A DNA stretch of 28,293 nucleotides from Stentor roeselii (taxonomy: Eukaryota; Ciliophora; Heterotrichea; Heterotrichida; Stentoridae): NCBI GenBank assembly GCA_006503475.1, contig RSEH01000390.1, forward strand, positions 1 through 28,293. Reading direction: 5' to 3'. Of the stretch, positions 10,075-20,900 are shown in pieces. The notes under the pieces were generated by a model. That model had not been told where the DNA came from, did not search any database, and saw only the letters and a program-made list of their open reading frames with translations. The translations under genes and the position numbers were made by a program. Each line of letters starts with the position of its first letter. Position 1 is the first letter of the stretch.

Positions 10075-11166
10075 ATGAGCTTTTTTAGAAAGATTTGCTC
10101 ATGCTTTTTTACAGATGATTATAAAGATAAAGAAAAAACAAAAGAAGATGATCGCGAGGAACATTTTATAAGTGAGAGTTCACCAATGCTTCAAGAAAAT
10201 CCTGAATATTCTGATAAACATATCGTCTCAAGCCCTAAACAAGAAAAATCATATAAGAAAAATGAAGAAATTCTAAAAAAAGACCACCACTCAGATTCTC
10301 AAGATTCATCAAGTTCTTCTAATGACACTGAAGAATTGAAAGCCAACGAAGACAAAGATAAAAAAGATGAAATATGCACAAAAACATCTCCTTTAATCTA
10401 TGATAAAAACGATACAAAAGTAACTCAAATCACCTCAAAAAGTAATCCAGAACCTTTCCCTGAATTAAATTCAGCAGATTCTGTGATTCTCTTATTAGGA
10501 GAAGAAGCTGCAGGGAAGACTTCCTTTGCTAAATTGTTACTTAACACTATGGAGGATAGAACTTTTGAAAACATTAAATACATTTACTCACCAGGGACTG
10601 ATGGAATTCCCGATTGTGAAAGCCAGTTAAAAATCGATGATTTTGAGTTGAATGACTCAAAAAGAACAACATTAACTAGAGGATTAAGGTTTTATTATCA
10701 AAAATATCAGCACCAATCTGAAAATGATGAGTTTGAAGAAAAGAATATTTTGTTAATAGACTCTCCAGGTTTTTCTATTGATAGAAATAGTACAGAAGAT
10801 ATAGAACTCCTTGAAATAATTCATAAAATTTTAGCATTAGTTACAAGGATTACTATATTATTTGTACAGAAGGCTGATTCTAATTCTTTTTGTGGATCTG
10901 TCGCTAAGTCTTTGAAAAAACTCAGTGAAGTGATTAATCAAAAACAATGCCCTGTTTATATTGCTATGACTTTTTATGCTGGTAGCCAAGTATTTTCAAA
11001 GGAAATCTTACCTTTTGAAGAGCATTTAATAAAAAATGAATTCAGTTTTGATAATATCATATTTTCTTTGAAGTCTGATAATGTGAAGTTGAATAAGTTC
11101 GAGAAAAGATACGAAAAGTGTGCTTCTAAATCAAGAAAACTCTTAAAGCTAATCTTAAGTAGTTAA
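10075..11166 (+). CDS. Small GTPase with Cys-rich N-terminal anchor candidate (363 aa)
   Basis: The start M-S-F-F-R-K-I-C-S-C-F-F lacks Gly2, so N-myristoylation is not expected, but two cysteines in a hydrophobic/basic context are candidate S-acylation sites. Residues ~15-135 are a long acidic, Ser/Lys-rich, probably disordered region. GTPase motifs: G1 G-E-E-A-A-G-K-T (142-149), switch segment T-T-L-T-R-G-L-R-F-Y-Y, G3 D-S-P-G (229-232), Q-K-A-D-S-N-S-F-C-G-S-V (from 265) and M-T-F-Y-A-G (~301-306). The protein ends with the family helix (Y-E-K-C-A-S-K-S-R-K-L-L). The segment T-F-E-N-I-K-Y-I just after G1 is identical in the gene at 25412, its closest relative here. All catalytic motifs look intact. 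No in-frame ATG lies just upstream, so this start is the natural one. Function beyond GTP binding is unknown. Confidence 0.88.
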   Translation: MSFFRKICSCFFTDDYKDKEKTKEDDREEHFISESSPMLQENPEYSDKHIVSSPKQEKSYKKNEEILKKDHHSDSQDSSSSSNDTEELKANEDKDKKDEICTKTSPLIYDKNDTKVTQITSKSNPEPFPELNSADSVILLLGEEAAGKTSFAKLLLNTMEDRTFENIKYIYSPGTDGIPDCESQLKIDDFELNDSKRTTLTRGLRFYYQKYQHQSENDEFEEKNILLIDSPGFSIDRNSTEDIELLEIIHKILALVTRITILFVQKADSNSFCGSVAKSLKKLSEVINQKQCPVYIAMTFYAGSQVFSKEILPFEEHLIKNEFSFDNIIFSLKSDNVKLNKFEKRYEKCASKSRKLLKLILSS

Positions 11167-11733
11167 ATATATAATTAAGAATTAGAAATAGCGTCTTGAA
11201 CTTGCTGAGTTTTGCTTTAACAAGATTTGATTACTTTGGTGCATCGTAAGATTAGACACTTGGATAAATTATCGAGTGATGCATGTATTTAACTTCGTAT
11301 AATTGTCTATTTTAAGAAATTTATAAAATTGTATAAATTTGCTAATAGATAGACATTGAAAAAAATTTAATATTGGAATTATAATATTTGGTTTAAGTAG
11401 ATGATTTTAACTAAATTTTATCAAATTTCCAGAAAATAATTGATTTTAAAGACTTAGTATTTGGAAAACATTATTATCTAGGCAGATGAAATTATATTAC
11501 AGTTAGATGATCTATTTAAAGATGGTTTAATGATAATATTAGGACGAGGGACTTCCTAATAAAAGATTAACTCTACTTTGAATAGAATAAATATCGAAGA
11601 ATGTATAATTTTCAACCTTTTCAAAGCAAGATTTATGACATTGATTCTTTATATATAGAATCATTAGAACTAATAATTAACCCTATTGCACTCTAATTAG
11701 ATTCTGAAATGTCTATAATCTAATTTGCCTATT
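11167..11733. other. Intergenic, 567 nt
   Basis: A+T-rich, with stops in every frame. The only element I can point to is the GTCTATA motif at its 3' end (11710-11719). Nothing else is supported. Confidence 0.45.
11710..11719 (+). promoter_or_regulatory. GTCTATA-type start-proximal motif
   Basis: TGTCTATAAT, 14 nt before the ATG at 11734. It matches the copies before five other genes. Confidence 0.45.
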
Positions 11734-14700
11734 ATGATCACAGAACCCGAACAACTTAAACATTTTTTACAAAAAAGCTTCGAAAGCAAGTCAGGATTGA
11801 ATCTCATCATGATAGAAGAATCTAAAGTTTCAAGAGAAGAATTTTCTTTTAACTTTGTAAAACTTATTTAGTTAAATGAACAAGAGTTTAAAGAAATTAT
11901 GCTTATGCCCGAATTCCTGATAGTCGAAGATACAAATCAATTTAGTTATCTAATGAGTTCCCTTAGAATAGAAAATGATTTTTATTTATCATTTTCTTGT
12001 TGTGTGATAAATTTCTGTAACTTTAACAATGAAATGGCAAACTTGATTCAAATGAACACCCAAAAATCCTTTATTGTTTTTATTACCGATCACGATAAAA
12101 ATATAGATGAAAAATATGTCTTGATTGAGAGTTCTTTTAAAACAAAGATCTTGTATCAAAAATATTGGGGAAAAAAAGTTGAGAATTTTTTATCGATTGA
12201 TGAATGTTTGAAGCTGGATGAACAAAATTATGTTTATAAATACAAAAAGGATTTTTTGAATGAATCTAAAGTAATTATTAAAAAAATTATTGAAATAATC
12301 ATTGCTGAGTATCCTGAAATCATTTATTTAACCAAAACATTAAATTATTCATCAAGTGATAAGAATAAATACAGGTATATGGATGAAGTAGATGAATTTA
12401 TCAAAGAAGAATTGAAAAAAGAAAACTTTTATACTAAGGAAAAAGAGGAAGAATATTATTTCTTATACAGTTCTAATTTTAAAAGTCAATGCTTCAAGAA
12501 AAAATTGAACAAAGTGGAAAATAAGATAATTTTCAATCTCCAAAATGTTGATGTTTCAAATAAAGATTGTATTAAGTGCAATGAAAAAATAAAAGATCAT
12601 AAAATTACACAATTCATACTAAAAAAAGTTAATAAAAACGAAATTGGAAAAGAAATAAATAACATCATTTCCAAACTTGAAGAAAGAAATTATTTCTTTT
12701 CAAATGAAAATAAGAGAATAAAAGAGTCATATGAGGAAGAAATTAGTAGATTGAAAAATGAGAATGAAGCTTTGAAATTGAATTGCAAGATAATCTGGCA
12801 ATTGAAAGAAGAAAATAAAGATTTAAGAATTTCGAATCAGAAATTGCAACAATTAACAAATGAAAATGAAAAATTGAGAGATGAATTCAATAATATTTCA
12901 AAAGAATGTGAGACTCTGAAAAACTTAAAAAATGAAAATGAAATCGAAATTAAAAAATTGAGAAAAGAATGCAATACTATTTCAAAAGAATGTGACACTC
13001 TGAAAAACTTAAAAAATGAAAATGAAATAGAAGTTAAAAAATTGAGAGATGAATGCAATTCAATATCGAAAGAAAATAACACACTAAAGAACTTAAAAAA
13101 TGAAAATAAAAAAGAGATTGGAATATTGAAAGATAAATGCGATACTATTTTAAAAGAAAATGACACTCTAAAGATAAAAAACCAAGAAAAAAAACAAACT
13201 ATTATAAAGGTGTTAGGATTAAAGAAAAAATTAAATTTCCAAATAGTTCATATTGACTGCTTAAACATCAATAGTATCAAACTAAAAGATTCAGTTGGTG
13301 AATCAATATCAGAATTTAATGATGAATTTACTAAAAATTCAGATTCAACTGATCAAGATTCTTCATTAAGTCAAGTAAAAATTCAAAATTATCCTGAAAA
13401 AAATTATGATTCACAAGAATTAAATAAAAAAGAAGTTTCTCTTGAAATTTCGAAAAAAATGCAAAATAATTCTGAAAATAACACATTTGAGAGTGACACC
13501 ATATTAAAAACTCCAGATTTTATTGAATCTAAACATGAGATCATTCGTCAAGCAAAAGAAAATCCTCGTCTAAAACAATTAATTTTTATCGGTGAAATCG
13601 GATGTGGAAAATCTTCTTTAATAACTCGAACGATAAACTACTTATTACAAAGAGATATAAATAACCAACTAAATTTAGATATGCTTATTTCAGAACAAAA
13701 AATAATTAAGGTGCAGCATGAATGTTTTGATTCTTACTTTTATATTGATTTAAATAAAGATATTTATTATGAGTTTATTGAACCACCTGGCGTTGAAACA
13801 TACAGAGGAAATATGCTGGATACTGATTCTATTCAAAAGATTATAAATGGGTTAAAGTATTTATCAGCGAATCAAAAATATATTATTTTTATTCAAAAAT
13901 CAGATAATCCTAACTCTTGCGCATCAGTTTTAGAAGTACATAAAAAAATAATTAATCTTTATGAAGAAGGTATGTTAAGAAAATTCCGAATTTTATATGC
14001 TTTCACATTTTATGCTGGTGATTTGGTGTTTTTGTTGGAAAAATTATATATAACACCAATAAAAAAGATTAAAATTTGTTTAAACAATGTGAAACGGCAT
14101 GAAATCAAAGGATTTGAAAAATGTCGGGAAAGCTTTGAAAAATCATACCATAAGATAAAAAGTATGCTTGAAGTTTTAGAATCTGAAATTAATGATGAAG
14201 AGTGTGAAATACAAGTTAGACCATTAAAATTGAATAGAGAAATCGAAGAATCTAAAAAAAATCTTATTAATGAGTTTAAATTTCCTAATTTACCCAATAA
14301 TATTTCGAATGCTTTTTATATTTTCAAAAGGCGCAATTCGCATTCTTTATATCTTCAAGTTAAGATAATCATTGATGAAAACGATCTATATGAATCTCAC
14401 AAACAAATTATTGATTTGTTTAATGAAGAAGATGAAAATAAAAAGAAATTTCTTACGAATAGTAAATTAAATATAAAGATAAAAACCGATAATGCAAAAT
14501 ATAAATATTTTTTTATTATAAATTCAAAGAAAGTCATTCTAGAACATATAAGTAAATTACAAAAGGAAAAATTAGATAAGGTACTCCTAATAAATAAGAA
14601 TGATTTAGTTATATGTCAAGAAATATTATCTATCGAAAATAGTCCATATTCTTCATCATCATGGGAATTCACTGAAAATAATCAGTGCAAGGTTTGCAAA

Positions 14701-15144
14701 TCTAAGCCTTACTCTCATTATGTCACAAGTTACAATTATTCTGATCATAAAGGCTATATTCTACTTAAGAATAAAAAGGTCATAGAAGACACTTCAGTAT
14801 CAAATAATAAAACACATTCTGAACCAACTGCAAATTGTGATTATTCGCTCAAACAAGAATCAAATGGAAATATTAATGAAAAGATCGAATGTGGGGATGC
14901 AGATATTGAACAACTTTTAAAAGGAAAAATTATGGAATGCAAACTCGACTCATATTCTCTTATTGATGAAGACTTTAAATTTATATGCAATGTGAAAATA
15001 ACCAAATATTTTGAATCAAAGAAGGAACTCCTCTCAATGATAAAGCAGTCTTCTAAAGAATTTATCGATGAAAACTTGAATTATTATATTATTGACTGCT
15101 ACTTTTCAAATGGCTTTGGGATTGATTACTTTAAACCTTTATAA
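11734..15144 (+). CDS. Large coiled-coil GTPase with paired C-x2-C-x6-H modules (1131 aa, two exons)
   Basis: Exon 1 is 11734-11856 and exon 2 is 11872-15144. An in-frame TAG closes the upstream frame unless the 15-nt intron is removed; the first in-frame ATG beyond it would be 11899, which drops 50 residues that have counterparts in two sister genes. Layout: N-terminal region; module 1 (C274, C277, H284); coiled coil (~305-480) with four 28-residue repeats; acidic linker; GTPase domain with G1 G-E-I-G-C-G-K-S (615-622), G3 E-P-P-G (678-681), Q-K-S-D (716-719) followed by N-S-C-A-S-V, and F-T-F-Y-A-G-D; family helix (F-E-K-S-Y-H-K-I-K); module 2, C-K-V-C-K-S-K-P-Y-S-H, with an upstream Cys and S-S-W; and a tail with L-I-D-E-D-F-K-F-I and N-Y-Y-I-I-D. 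G3 carries Glu for Asp. It lies downstream of two small GTPases on the same strand. Role unknown; a scaffold is plausible. Confidence 0.9.
11857..11871 (+). other. 15-nt intron
   Basis: GTAAAACTTATTTAG, phase 0, after F-S-F-N-F (codon 41). Its TAG would otherwise stop the frame. Size and position match the intron at 18068-18082. Confidence 0.93.
12874..13209 (+). repeat. Four 84-nt repeats in the coiled coil
   Basis: Units start at 12874, 12958, 13042 and 13126. Each encodes 28 residues (four heptads) of the form L-R-x-E-C-N-x-I-S-K-E, T-L-K-N-L-K-N-E-N-E, K-K. The first three are close; the fourth is diverged. The 28-residue unit divides the 84-residue duplication in the gene at 3053 exactly three times. 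Confidence 0.9.
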
Positions 15145-15327
15145 TAAGTATTATGTTATAGATTTAGTATTTAATAATTGCTATTACATCTTAGTGTTGA
15201 TAGGGTTCTGGCTATTGAGATTCATGCTTCTATGAGTAGGAAAATTTTTATAATCTAAAAAAGCAATAGTTATGATACTTTAAAGGAACATCAAGAAATA
15301 AAATTATTTATTCCTTAAAACTAGATA

Positions 15328-17085
15328 TTATGAATATAATTTAGTATTGTTTAATATGAAAATAGTATCGGTTATAAAATATTCATCCTCTTCATTTAAA
15401 GTGCAATTCATATCTTCATTTTTCATGCATCTAATAATATCATTATTAGATGTTTGTAAAAGTGAATCCTGTTTACGTGTTTTATACTTCAAATTCAATT
15501 TTCTATCTAATACAAATAGGTACCCGGTATTTTCATGTGTTAATTTTATATCATTTTTTAATACACTATCGAAATCATTAGTATATTTATAAATTTCCTT
15601 TACTTCTGAACTCATTTTCAATGAACTTTCTTTTGTTTCATTATATTGTAACAATTCTTTATCGAGAAAGTCTCTAAATATAAAATCAGTAATAAAATGT
15701 AAATCTATTGATGAGCAACATTTGTCACATATAAGACCATACACCATAGAACCTTCGAAAAAGAACCATGATGATGAAATAAATGGGTTTGAATTATTAG
15801 TTTTCAGCATTTCGGAGCAGATTTGCCTTTTGTCTTTATTAACTAAATAATAATTATTAGTCATTTCAAGCTTAATATTTGTCAAAATCTTTTTAATATT
15901 TTCAAAAGAATTTAGTAAACAAATTGAAATAGTTTGATAGCGTTTTTGTATTACATATGCCTGCATTAATTCTTTATTACTTATATATGGTTTGAATTCA
16001 ATTTTCGTGATTTTATTATAAACAAAAGTTAGTGATTTTTCTTTTTGACTCTTATCAATAATGATCTTGTATTTCAAAGAAAATTTTTTGCTTTTGGGGT
16101 TTAAACAATAAATAAAATAGAATCCTGAAATTTTTTCCTCAAAAATCTTAGTTATTAATAAAATAGATAAAAAACTACCTTTAGAGTCTTTGATACATTG
16201 TTTTAAAATGTTTTTTATTGATATTTCTTGATGTTTTTTAAATTGCTGTAAAAATTTTTCATTTTCGATTTCGTTTTGAATACAGTTAATTATTTTAGTT
16301 ATATTTTTAGTTGATTTTTTCCAAATACGATTTCTTTCTAAGATATGCTTTTCTTTTTGTAACTTTCCATTATAAATCCCTAAATATGTATATAAATCAG
16401 GAGTAAATTTGAGATTTTTGGATTCAAGTATTGAACCTAATTTTGTGAATGTTTCAATATATATCAGTCTGTATCTTATTGCATTTTGATCATTTTGATT
16501 AGTGTTTATATAATTATGAAGTCTCTTCATTAAAACCCTTGTTGTTTCTCCTAGTTTTTCTAAAATTATTATAGTACAGTTTTTTTTACTTAGATATTTT
16601 AAGCATTCTAGGGTATTTGAAATATATTCGCTTTTGAAATAAGGATTTTCGGAAATTACTTCAATAAATTCATAAGAGCCTTCTTCATTATTAAAAAAGT
16701 AAGATTTTCTGTTGTTTGTTTTTTCAATGTAAATATTTTTGCATTCATTAAATCTTTCTATATTTAACTGACTATCTACCGGGTTCTTCAAAAGAGTATT
16801 AAGCATCTGAATCACAAAATTCGTTTTTCCACTACCTGGCTCTCCACATATTAAAACTTGCTTTGAATTATTATCATTTTTCAAAAGTAATTCTAACTTT
16901 GCTCTAATTAAATCAAGTTCTTTTTGCTTTGAATTGTTATATTCGGTAGGATCTATTTCAATTTTGCTTACATCGTTCTTTGTAGTAATATAAAGTTTTT
17001 CGTGTTGAATTTCATAAAAATCATCGCTACTCTCTTTATACCGATATTTATAAGTTTCAAAGCTTTGACTAGTTATCGAATCCAT
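15328..17085 (-). CDS. Pseudo-GTPase with C-terminal C-x2-C-x6-H module (585 aa)
   Basis: G1 is intact (G-E-P-G-S-G-K-T, 81-88), but the other motifs have decayed. The E-F-I-E-[TP]-P-G segment reads E-F-I-E-V-I-S-E-N (~158-166), the Q-K-S-D block reads L-E-K-L-G-E, and T-F-Y-A-G reads E-T-F-T-K-L-G. The rest aligns well with the large proteins: helix W-K-K-S-T-K-N-I-T-K-I-I, F-I-Y-C then K-I-I-I-D, Y-Y-L-V-N-K-D-K-R-Q-I-C, S-S-S-W, C-D-K-C-C-S-S-I-D-L-H-F-I-T, and a tail with E-Y-F-I-T-D. The frame is open and long, so this is a maintained protein, not a pseudogene. It lacks the N-terminal module and coiled coil of its large relatives. It may bind nucleotide without hydrolysis and act as a regulatory partner (inference). 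Its 3' end faces that of the gene at 11734, 183 nt away. An in-frame TGA lies 9 nt upstream of the ATG. Confidence 0.86.
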   Translation of the reverse strand: MDSITSQSFETYKYRYKESSDDFYEIQHEKLYITTKNDVSKIEIDPTEYNNSKQKELDLIRAKLELLLKNDNNSKQVLICGEPGSGKTNFVIQMLNTLLKNPVDSQLNIERFNECKNIYIEKTNNRKSYFFNNEEGSYEFIEVISENPYFKSEYISNTLECLKYLSKKNCTIIILEKLGETTRVLMKRLHNYINTNQNDQNAIRYRLIYIETFTKLGSILESKNLKFTPDLYTYLGIYNGKLQKEKHILERNRIWKKSTKNITKIINCIQNEIENEKFLQQFKKHQEISIKNILKQCIKDSKGSFLSILLITKIFEEKISGFYFIYCLNPKSKKFSLKYKIIIDKSQKEKSLTFVYNKITKIEFKPYISNKELMQAYVIQKRYQTISICLLNSFENIKKILTNIKLEMTNNYYLVNKDKRQICSEMLKTNNSNPFISSSWFFFEGSMVYGLICDKCCSSIDLHFITDFIFRDFLDKELLQYNETKESSLKMSSEVKEIYKYTNDFDSVLKNDIKLTHENTGYLFVLDRKLNLKYKTRKQDSLLQTSNNDIIRCMKNEDMNCTLNEEDEYFITDTIFILNNTKLYS

Positions 17086-17950
17086 GTTATATAATCATTT
17101 TTAAGAATTGCTTACAGACTGCATCTTTTCCCCAATAAACACACGTACCTGAATGTCAAAATTTATAAAAAATAGATCAATAATTAGGATGTCTTTAAGA
17201 AGAAAATTGCCTACGTGAAATTATATAATTATCAAATTAAGTATGTCTACATTGAAATTGTAGAACTTTACTTAAATTTTTTTCCATTATGAGTTTATCA
17301 AAATGTCGACGATTTCTTATAGACAAATATTCAACATTTTTACCAAAACGAGATATGTCTGTTGTCTTACAAATGAAGTCAAAACTTAAAATTCAAGACA
17401 AATAGATCTAAACAAAGCACTAAATATTTTAAAGTTTGAAGTGATAATAGCTATAATTCCTTGTAATTACATAAATTTTATTGCATGTTTCCAATATCGC
17501 AGTGTAGTAAACTTCAAAGATATGATAACCTAGAGATATTGTATACAGAGATGCATTTATCTCAAAAGAAGTTAAGAAAATCATATGAAATGGCTAGTTG
17601 ATGAACAGTGTCTGATAATTTTTATAGATAATTATAAATCATGGGAAAATTCATCAAAAAACTGCCTTGAATTGAACCTGGTTATTATTTCAAATATTTA
17701 ATTGTCAAAGCTTTCTGGTAACTAAAATTAAGGCTGAATTAGAGCTAATATTTCATATTAGAATCGAAAAACTTTTGTTTTTAGTAATAAGATTTGAAAG
17801 GTGCATCTTCAGTGAAAATTCTCAATTTTCGTGATTTAAATACAGTATATAAACATTATTAGGTGAATAATGATATTAATAGGGATTACTTAATAATAGA
17901 CCTTACTTAGAAAAGACATATTTTTGAAGTCTATAATAAAAATTTATATA
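17086..17950. other. Divergent intergenic region, 865 nt
   Basis: Separates the minus-strand pseudo-GTPase from the plus-strand large GTPase and must hold both promoters. At 17641 an ATG opens a nine-codon frame, M-G-K-F-I-K-K-L-P, that resembles the first codons of the small GTPase at 8340 before a TGA. It could be a decayed gene start, but the match is short. No longer frame is supported. Confidence 0.4.
17928..17937 (+). promoter_or_regulatory. GTCTATA-type start-proximal motif
   Basis: AGTCTATAAT, 13 nt before the ATG at 17951. Confidence 0.45.
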
Positions 17951-20900
17951 ATGATCAACAATTGTATGGAACTTCAAGACTTTTTCAATAAAAACCTTCA
18001 TTCAAACTTAGAGATTGTAATTGTTGATCAATTTAGAGAAGGATACCAGCAATTTTCTCATCATTTTGTAAATTTTATTTAGAAGGAACTTTTAGAAGAT
18101 CCAGAAGGGCTTGAAAATTGTTACGAGCGAAATATTCAGACAGTAAGAAGAAACACATCTGAGTTCATATTCACTTATTTTGAAAAAGAATCCTTAGTGC
18201 TACCATTTTCTCATTACTCAATTGAGTATTCGAAATTTGATAACGAGCTTGCTGAAATGATTATTAAGAGACAGGAGTGTGTAAAGGTATTTATTATTTT
18301 TATATATGATTACCAACAGCATGTATATAAAAAAATTGAACTCTTGAAAGAACAAGTAACTCATTATTCTATTGCCTATATTGCTCCTAGTATAAATTTA
18401 TATTATGAATACTCAGTTATTGATTGCAAGGGAACTGATACAAATTCCATAATAAATTTTAAAAAAAGTTGCAATTATATAATTAAGTCTATTTTTGACA
18501 AAATACTGAAGGAAATCATTATTGATTCTTCTCAAGCAAATAATTTACAGATCAGTCCAAAAATCGATGATGATGCCTTGACAAATAAATTCAATAATTT
18601 GATGATGCAAGAATTCGAAAAAAATATACTCTTTATAATAACAAAAGAAAATTACTTTAACCTATATGGATGTAATAAAGATCCTTGCTTGAGATTTGAA
18701 ATAAATGAAAAAAATGCTTTCAAATTTATTACTTTAAATGAATCATGTGAAATATGCAAAGGTAAAATTACTGAGCATATAATTTCACAACTTGTATTAA
18801 AAGAATGTAAAACTACTGAAGAAAAGTATGAATCAATTCAATATCTCAAATCGAAAAAATTAATTTTTACGAAGTCAAAGCAATATAAAAGTCAAAAGAA
18901 AATAGATGAGACTTATATAAATAATTTACGCTCAGAAAATGAACTCTTAAAAAATGAAAATAATAGGCTCATTGAAACAATTTCGAAAAATAATGAAACA
19001 AACTCTGAAAAGGATATTGAAATAAAAAAATTGAATGATCTAAAGAATAAATTAGAAGAAGATTTAAAAAAGAAAGACATTGAAATACAAAAAAAAATTA
19101 TAGAAAAAGAGAAAGAAATTAATCTTAAAGCAAAAGAAATAGAAGAACTGAATGAAAGTATTAAAATTGCTGATATTAATAAAAATAAATTCAAAAATTT
19201 ATCTGAAAAAAAGGATTTAGAGTTGAAAGAAAAAACTAAGGAATATTCAAACCTTCTTAGTAATATGAATAAGTTAGAGAAGGATAGAAATCAAGAAGAC
19301 TATGAAAAATTTGAATATAAGAAAGAAGTAAATATTCTGAACGAAACAAAGGATAAGATGACTAAAGATATTGTTCAATTGACACAAAACCTAGAAAATG
19401 AAAAACACAAATCAATAGAGAAGGACACGGAAATAAATTGTATGAAGGATGAATTATTAAAAAATAAATCAGAAATTGAAAAATTGAATCAAGACAATAT
19501 AACCTTAAGGAATAAATTTAAAGAATTGGAAGACAAATTTTATTCAAAAGTTGAAGAATTTGAAGTATTAAATAAAAAATGCTCGGCATATGAGAATGAG
19601 AACAAAAAATTATTGGAAGATTTAGAAAATTTTAAAAATAAATCGCATGAAGATGTGACATCCAGACTTGATAATAAATGTATGAATACCAAAACCAATA
19701 TCTTAGAAAAAAATCCTATAGATGAAGAATTAAAATCATTGAATAATACAGAATCATTTAAAATCGATGGTAAAACAAATTTCTCTATTGAGAGCCTCCC
19801 AGCAATATATTACTTCTGGAACCACACCACAGAAGGAGAAAATAATAATATTGTACTTTCACAGCCTAATCAAGTAAATGGGAAAGATCTAGATAATATA
19901 GAAAAACATGAGAGTGATCATTTACCTGAATCTCTCAGTAATAATAAACCAGAAAATAACTCACTTTCGCAGACTAATAATAAAACTAACCTGGAGAGTT
20001 TGGGCACCTTTGAAACTAAAAGGCAAATTCCTAAAGAATTTAAAGAACACCCTGATCTAAAGCAGTTTCTTTTTATTGGAGAAAGTGGATGTGGGAAAAC
20101 TAGCTTTATAGCCCTTATAATCAACCATCTATTAAATAATCAAATCGAGAACTTATTAGATATTCATAAACTTATAAATGTGCACCAGGTCTACTACGAA
20201 GAAAATAGTTTTGGCGTTTCTTATTATTTAATTGACGAAACAAATAATCATTTTTATGAATTTATCGAAACTCCTGGAATTATCCCATTACTCGGAAAAT
20301 CATTAGACAATCAAAATATTGATAAAATCTTGGAAGGGATAAACTACTTATCAAAATCGATCAGCAATATAGTATTTTTGCAAAAATCTGATTCATATAA
20401 CTCTTGTATATCACAAATTGAGATTTACAACAAAATTATTGAGTTTAACATAAGTGGAAAATTAATAAAATCAAGAATAAGTTTTGTTTTCACGTTTTAT
20501 GCAGGAGAGATGATATTTATCATAGATAATTTAAGTATCACTCCTAATTTTTGGATTAAAATTAATAATCCAAATCTTCTTAAAATTGAGAGAAATAAAT
20601 TGAAAAAATTTGAGGATGTTTGGGCCAAAAATATGAAAATCATAACAAAAATTCTTAAAAAAACTGATACTGAAATAGAACCTGAAGAATTTTGTAATCA
20701 ATTCAAACCAAAGATAAAAGATAACTCAACACTTATTAATTCAGATATTGAAAAAGTTATGAATACTAGAACTAAATCTTCTAATTTCATTAACCAGCTT
20801 CCTGAAGATATAAAATCAGAAATCCTTAAATCTAGAGAATTATTAATCAAATTTTATAAAACGGAAAACATATTTGATATCAGCTACTCAGATTCTTTTT

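Noticed and set aside
12837-14297. Minus-strand open frames opposite the gene at 11734
   Set aside because: They mirror the coiled-coil and GTPase coding sequence and give Phe/Ser-rich translations typical of antisense shadows of Lys/Glu-rich coils.
11857-18082. In-frame TAG codons read as an amino acid (alternative genetic code or readthrough)
   Set aside because: TAG ends other genes here (at 8192, 9317 and 26350), and in each case the in-frame TAG is the last codon of a GT...AG 15-mer at the same protein position, which fits tiny introns better.
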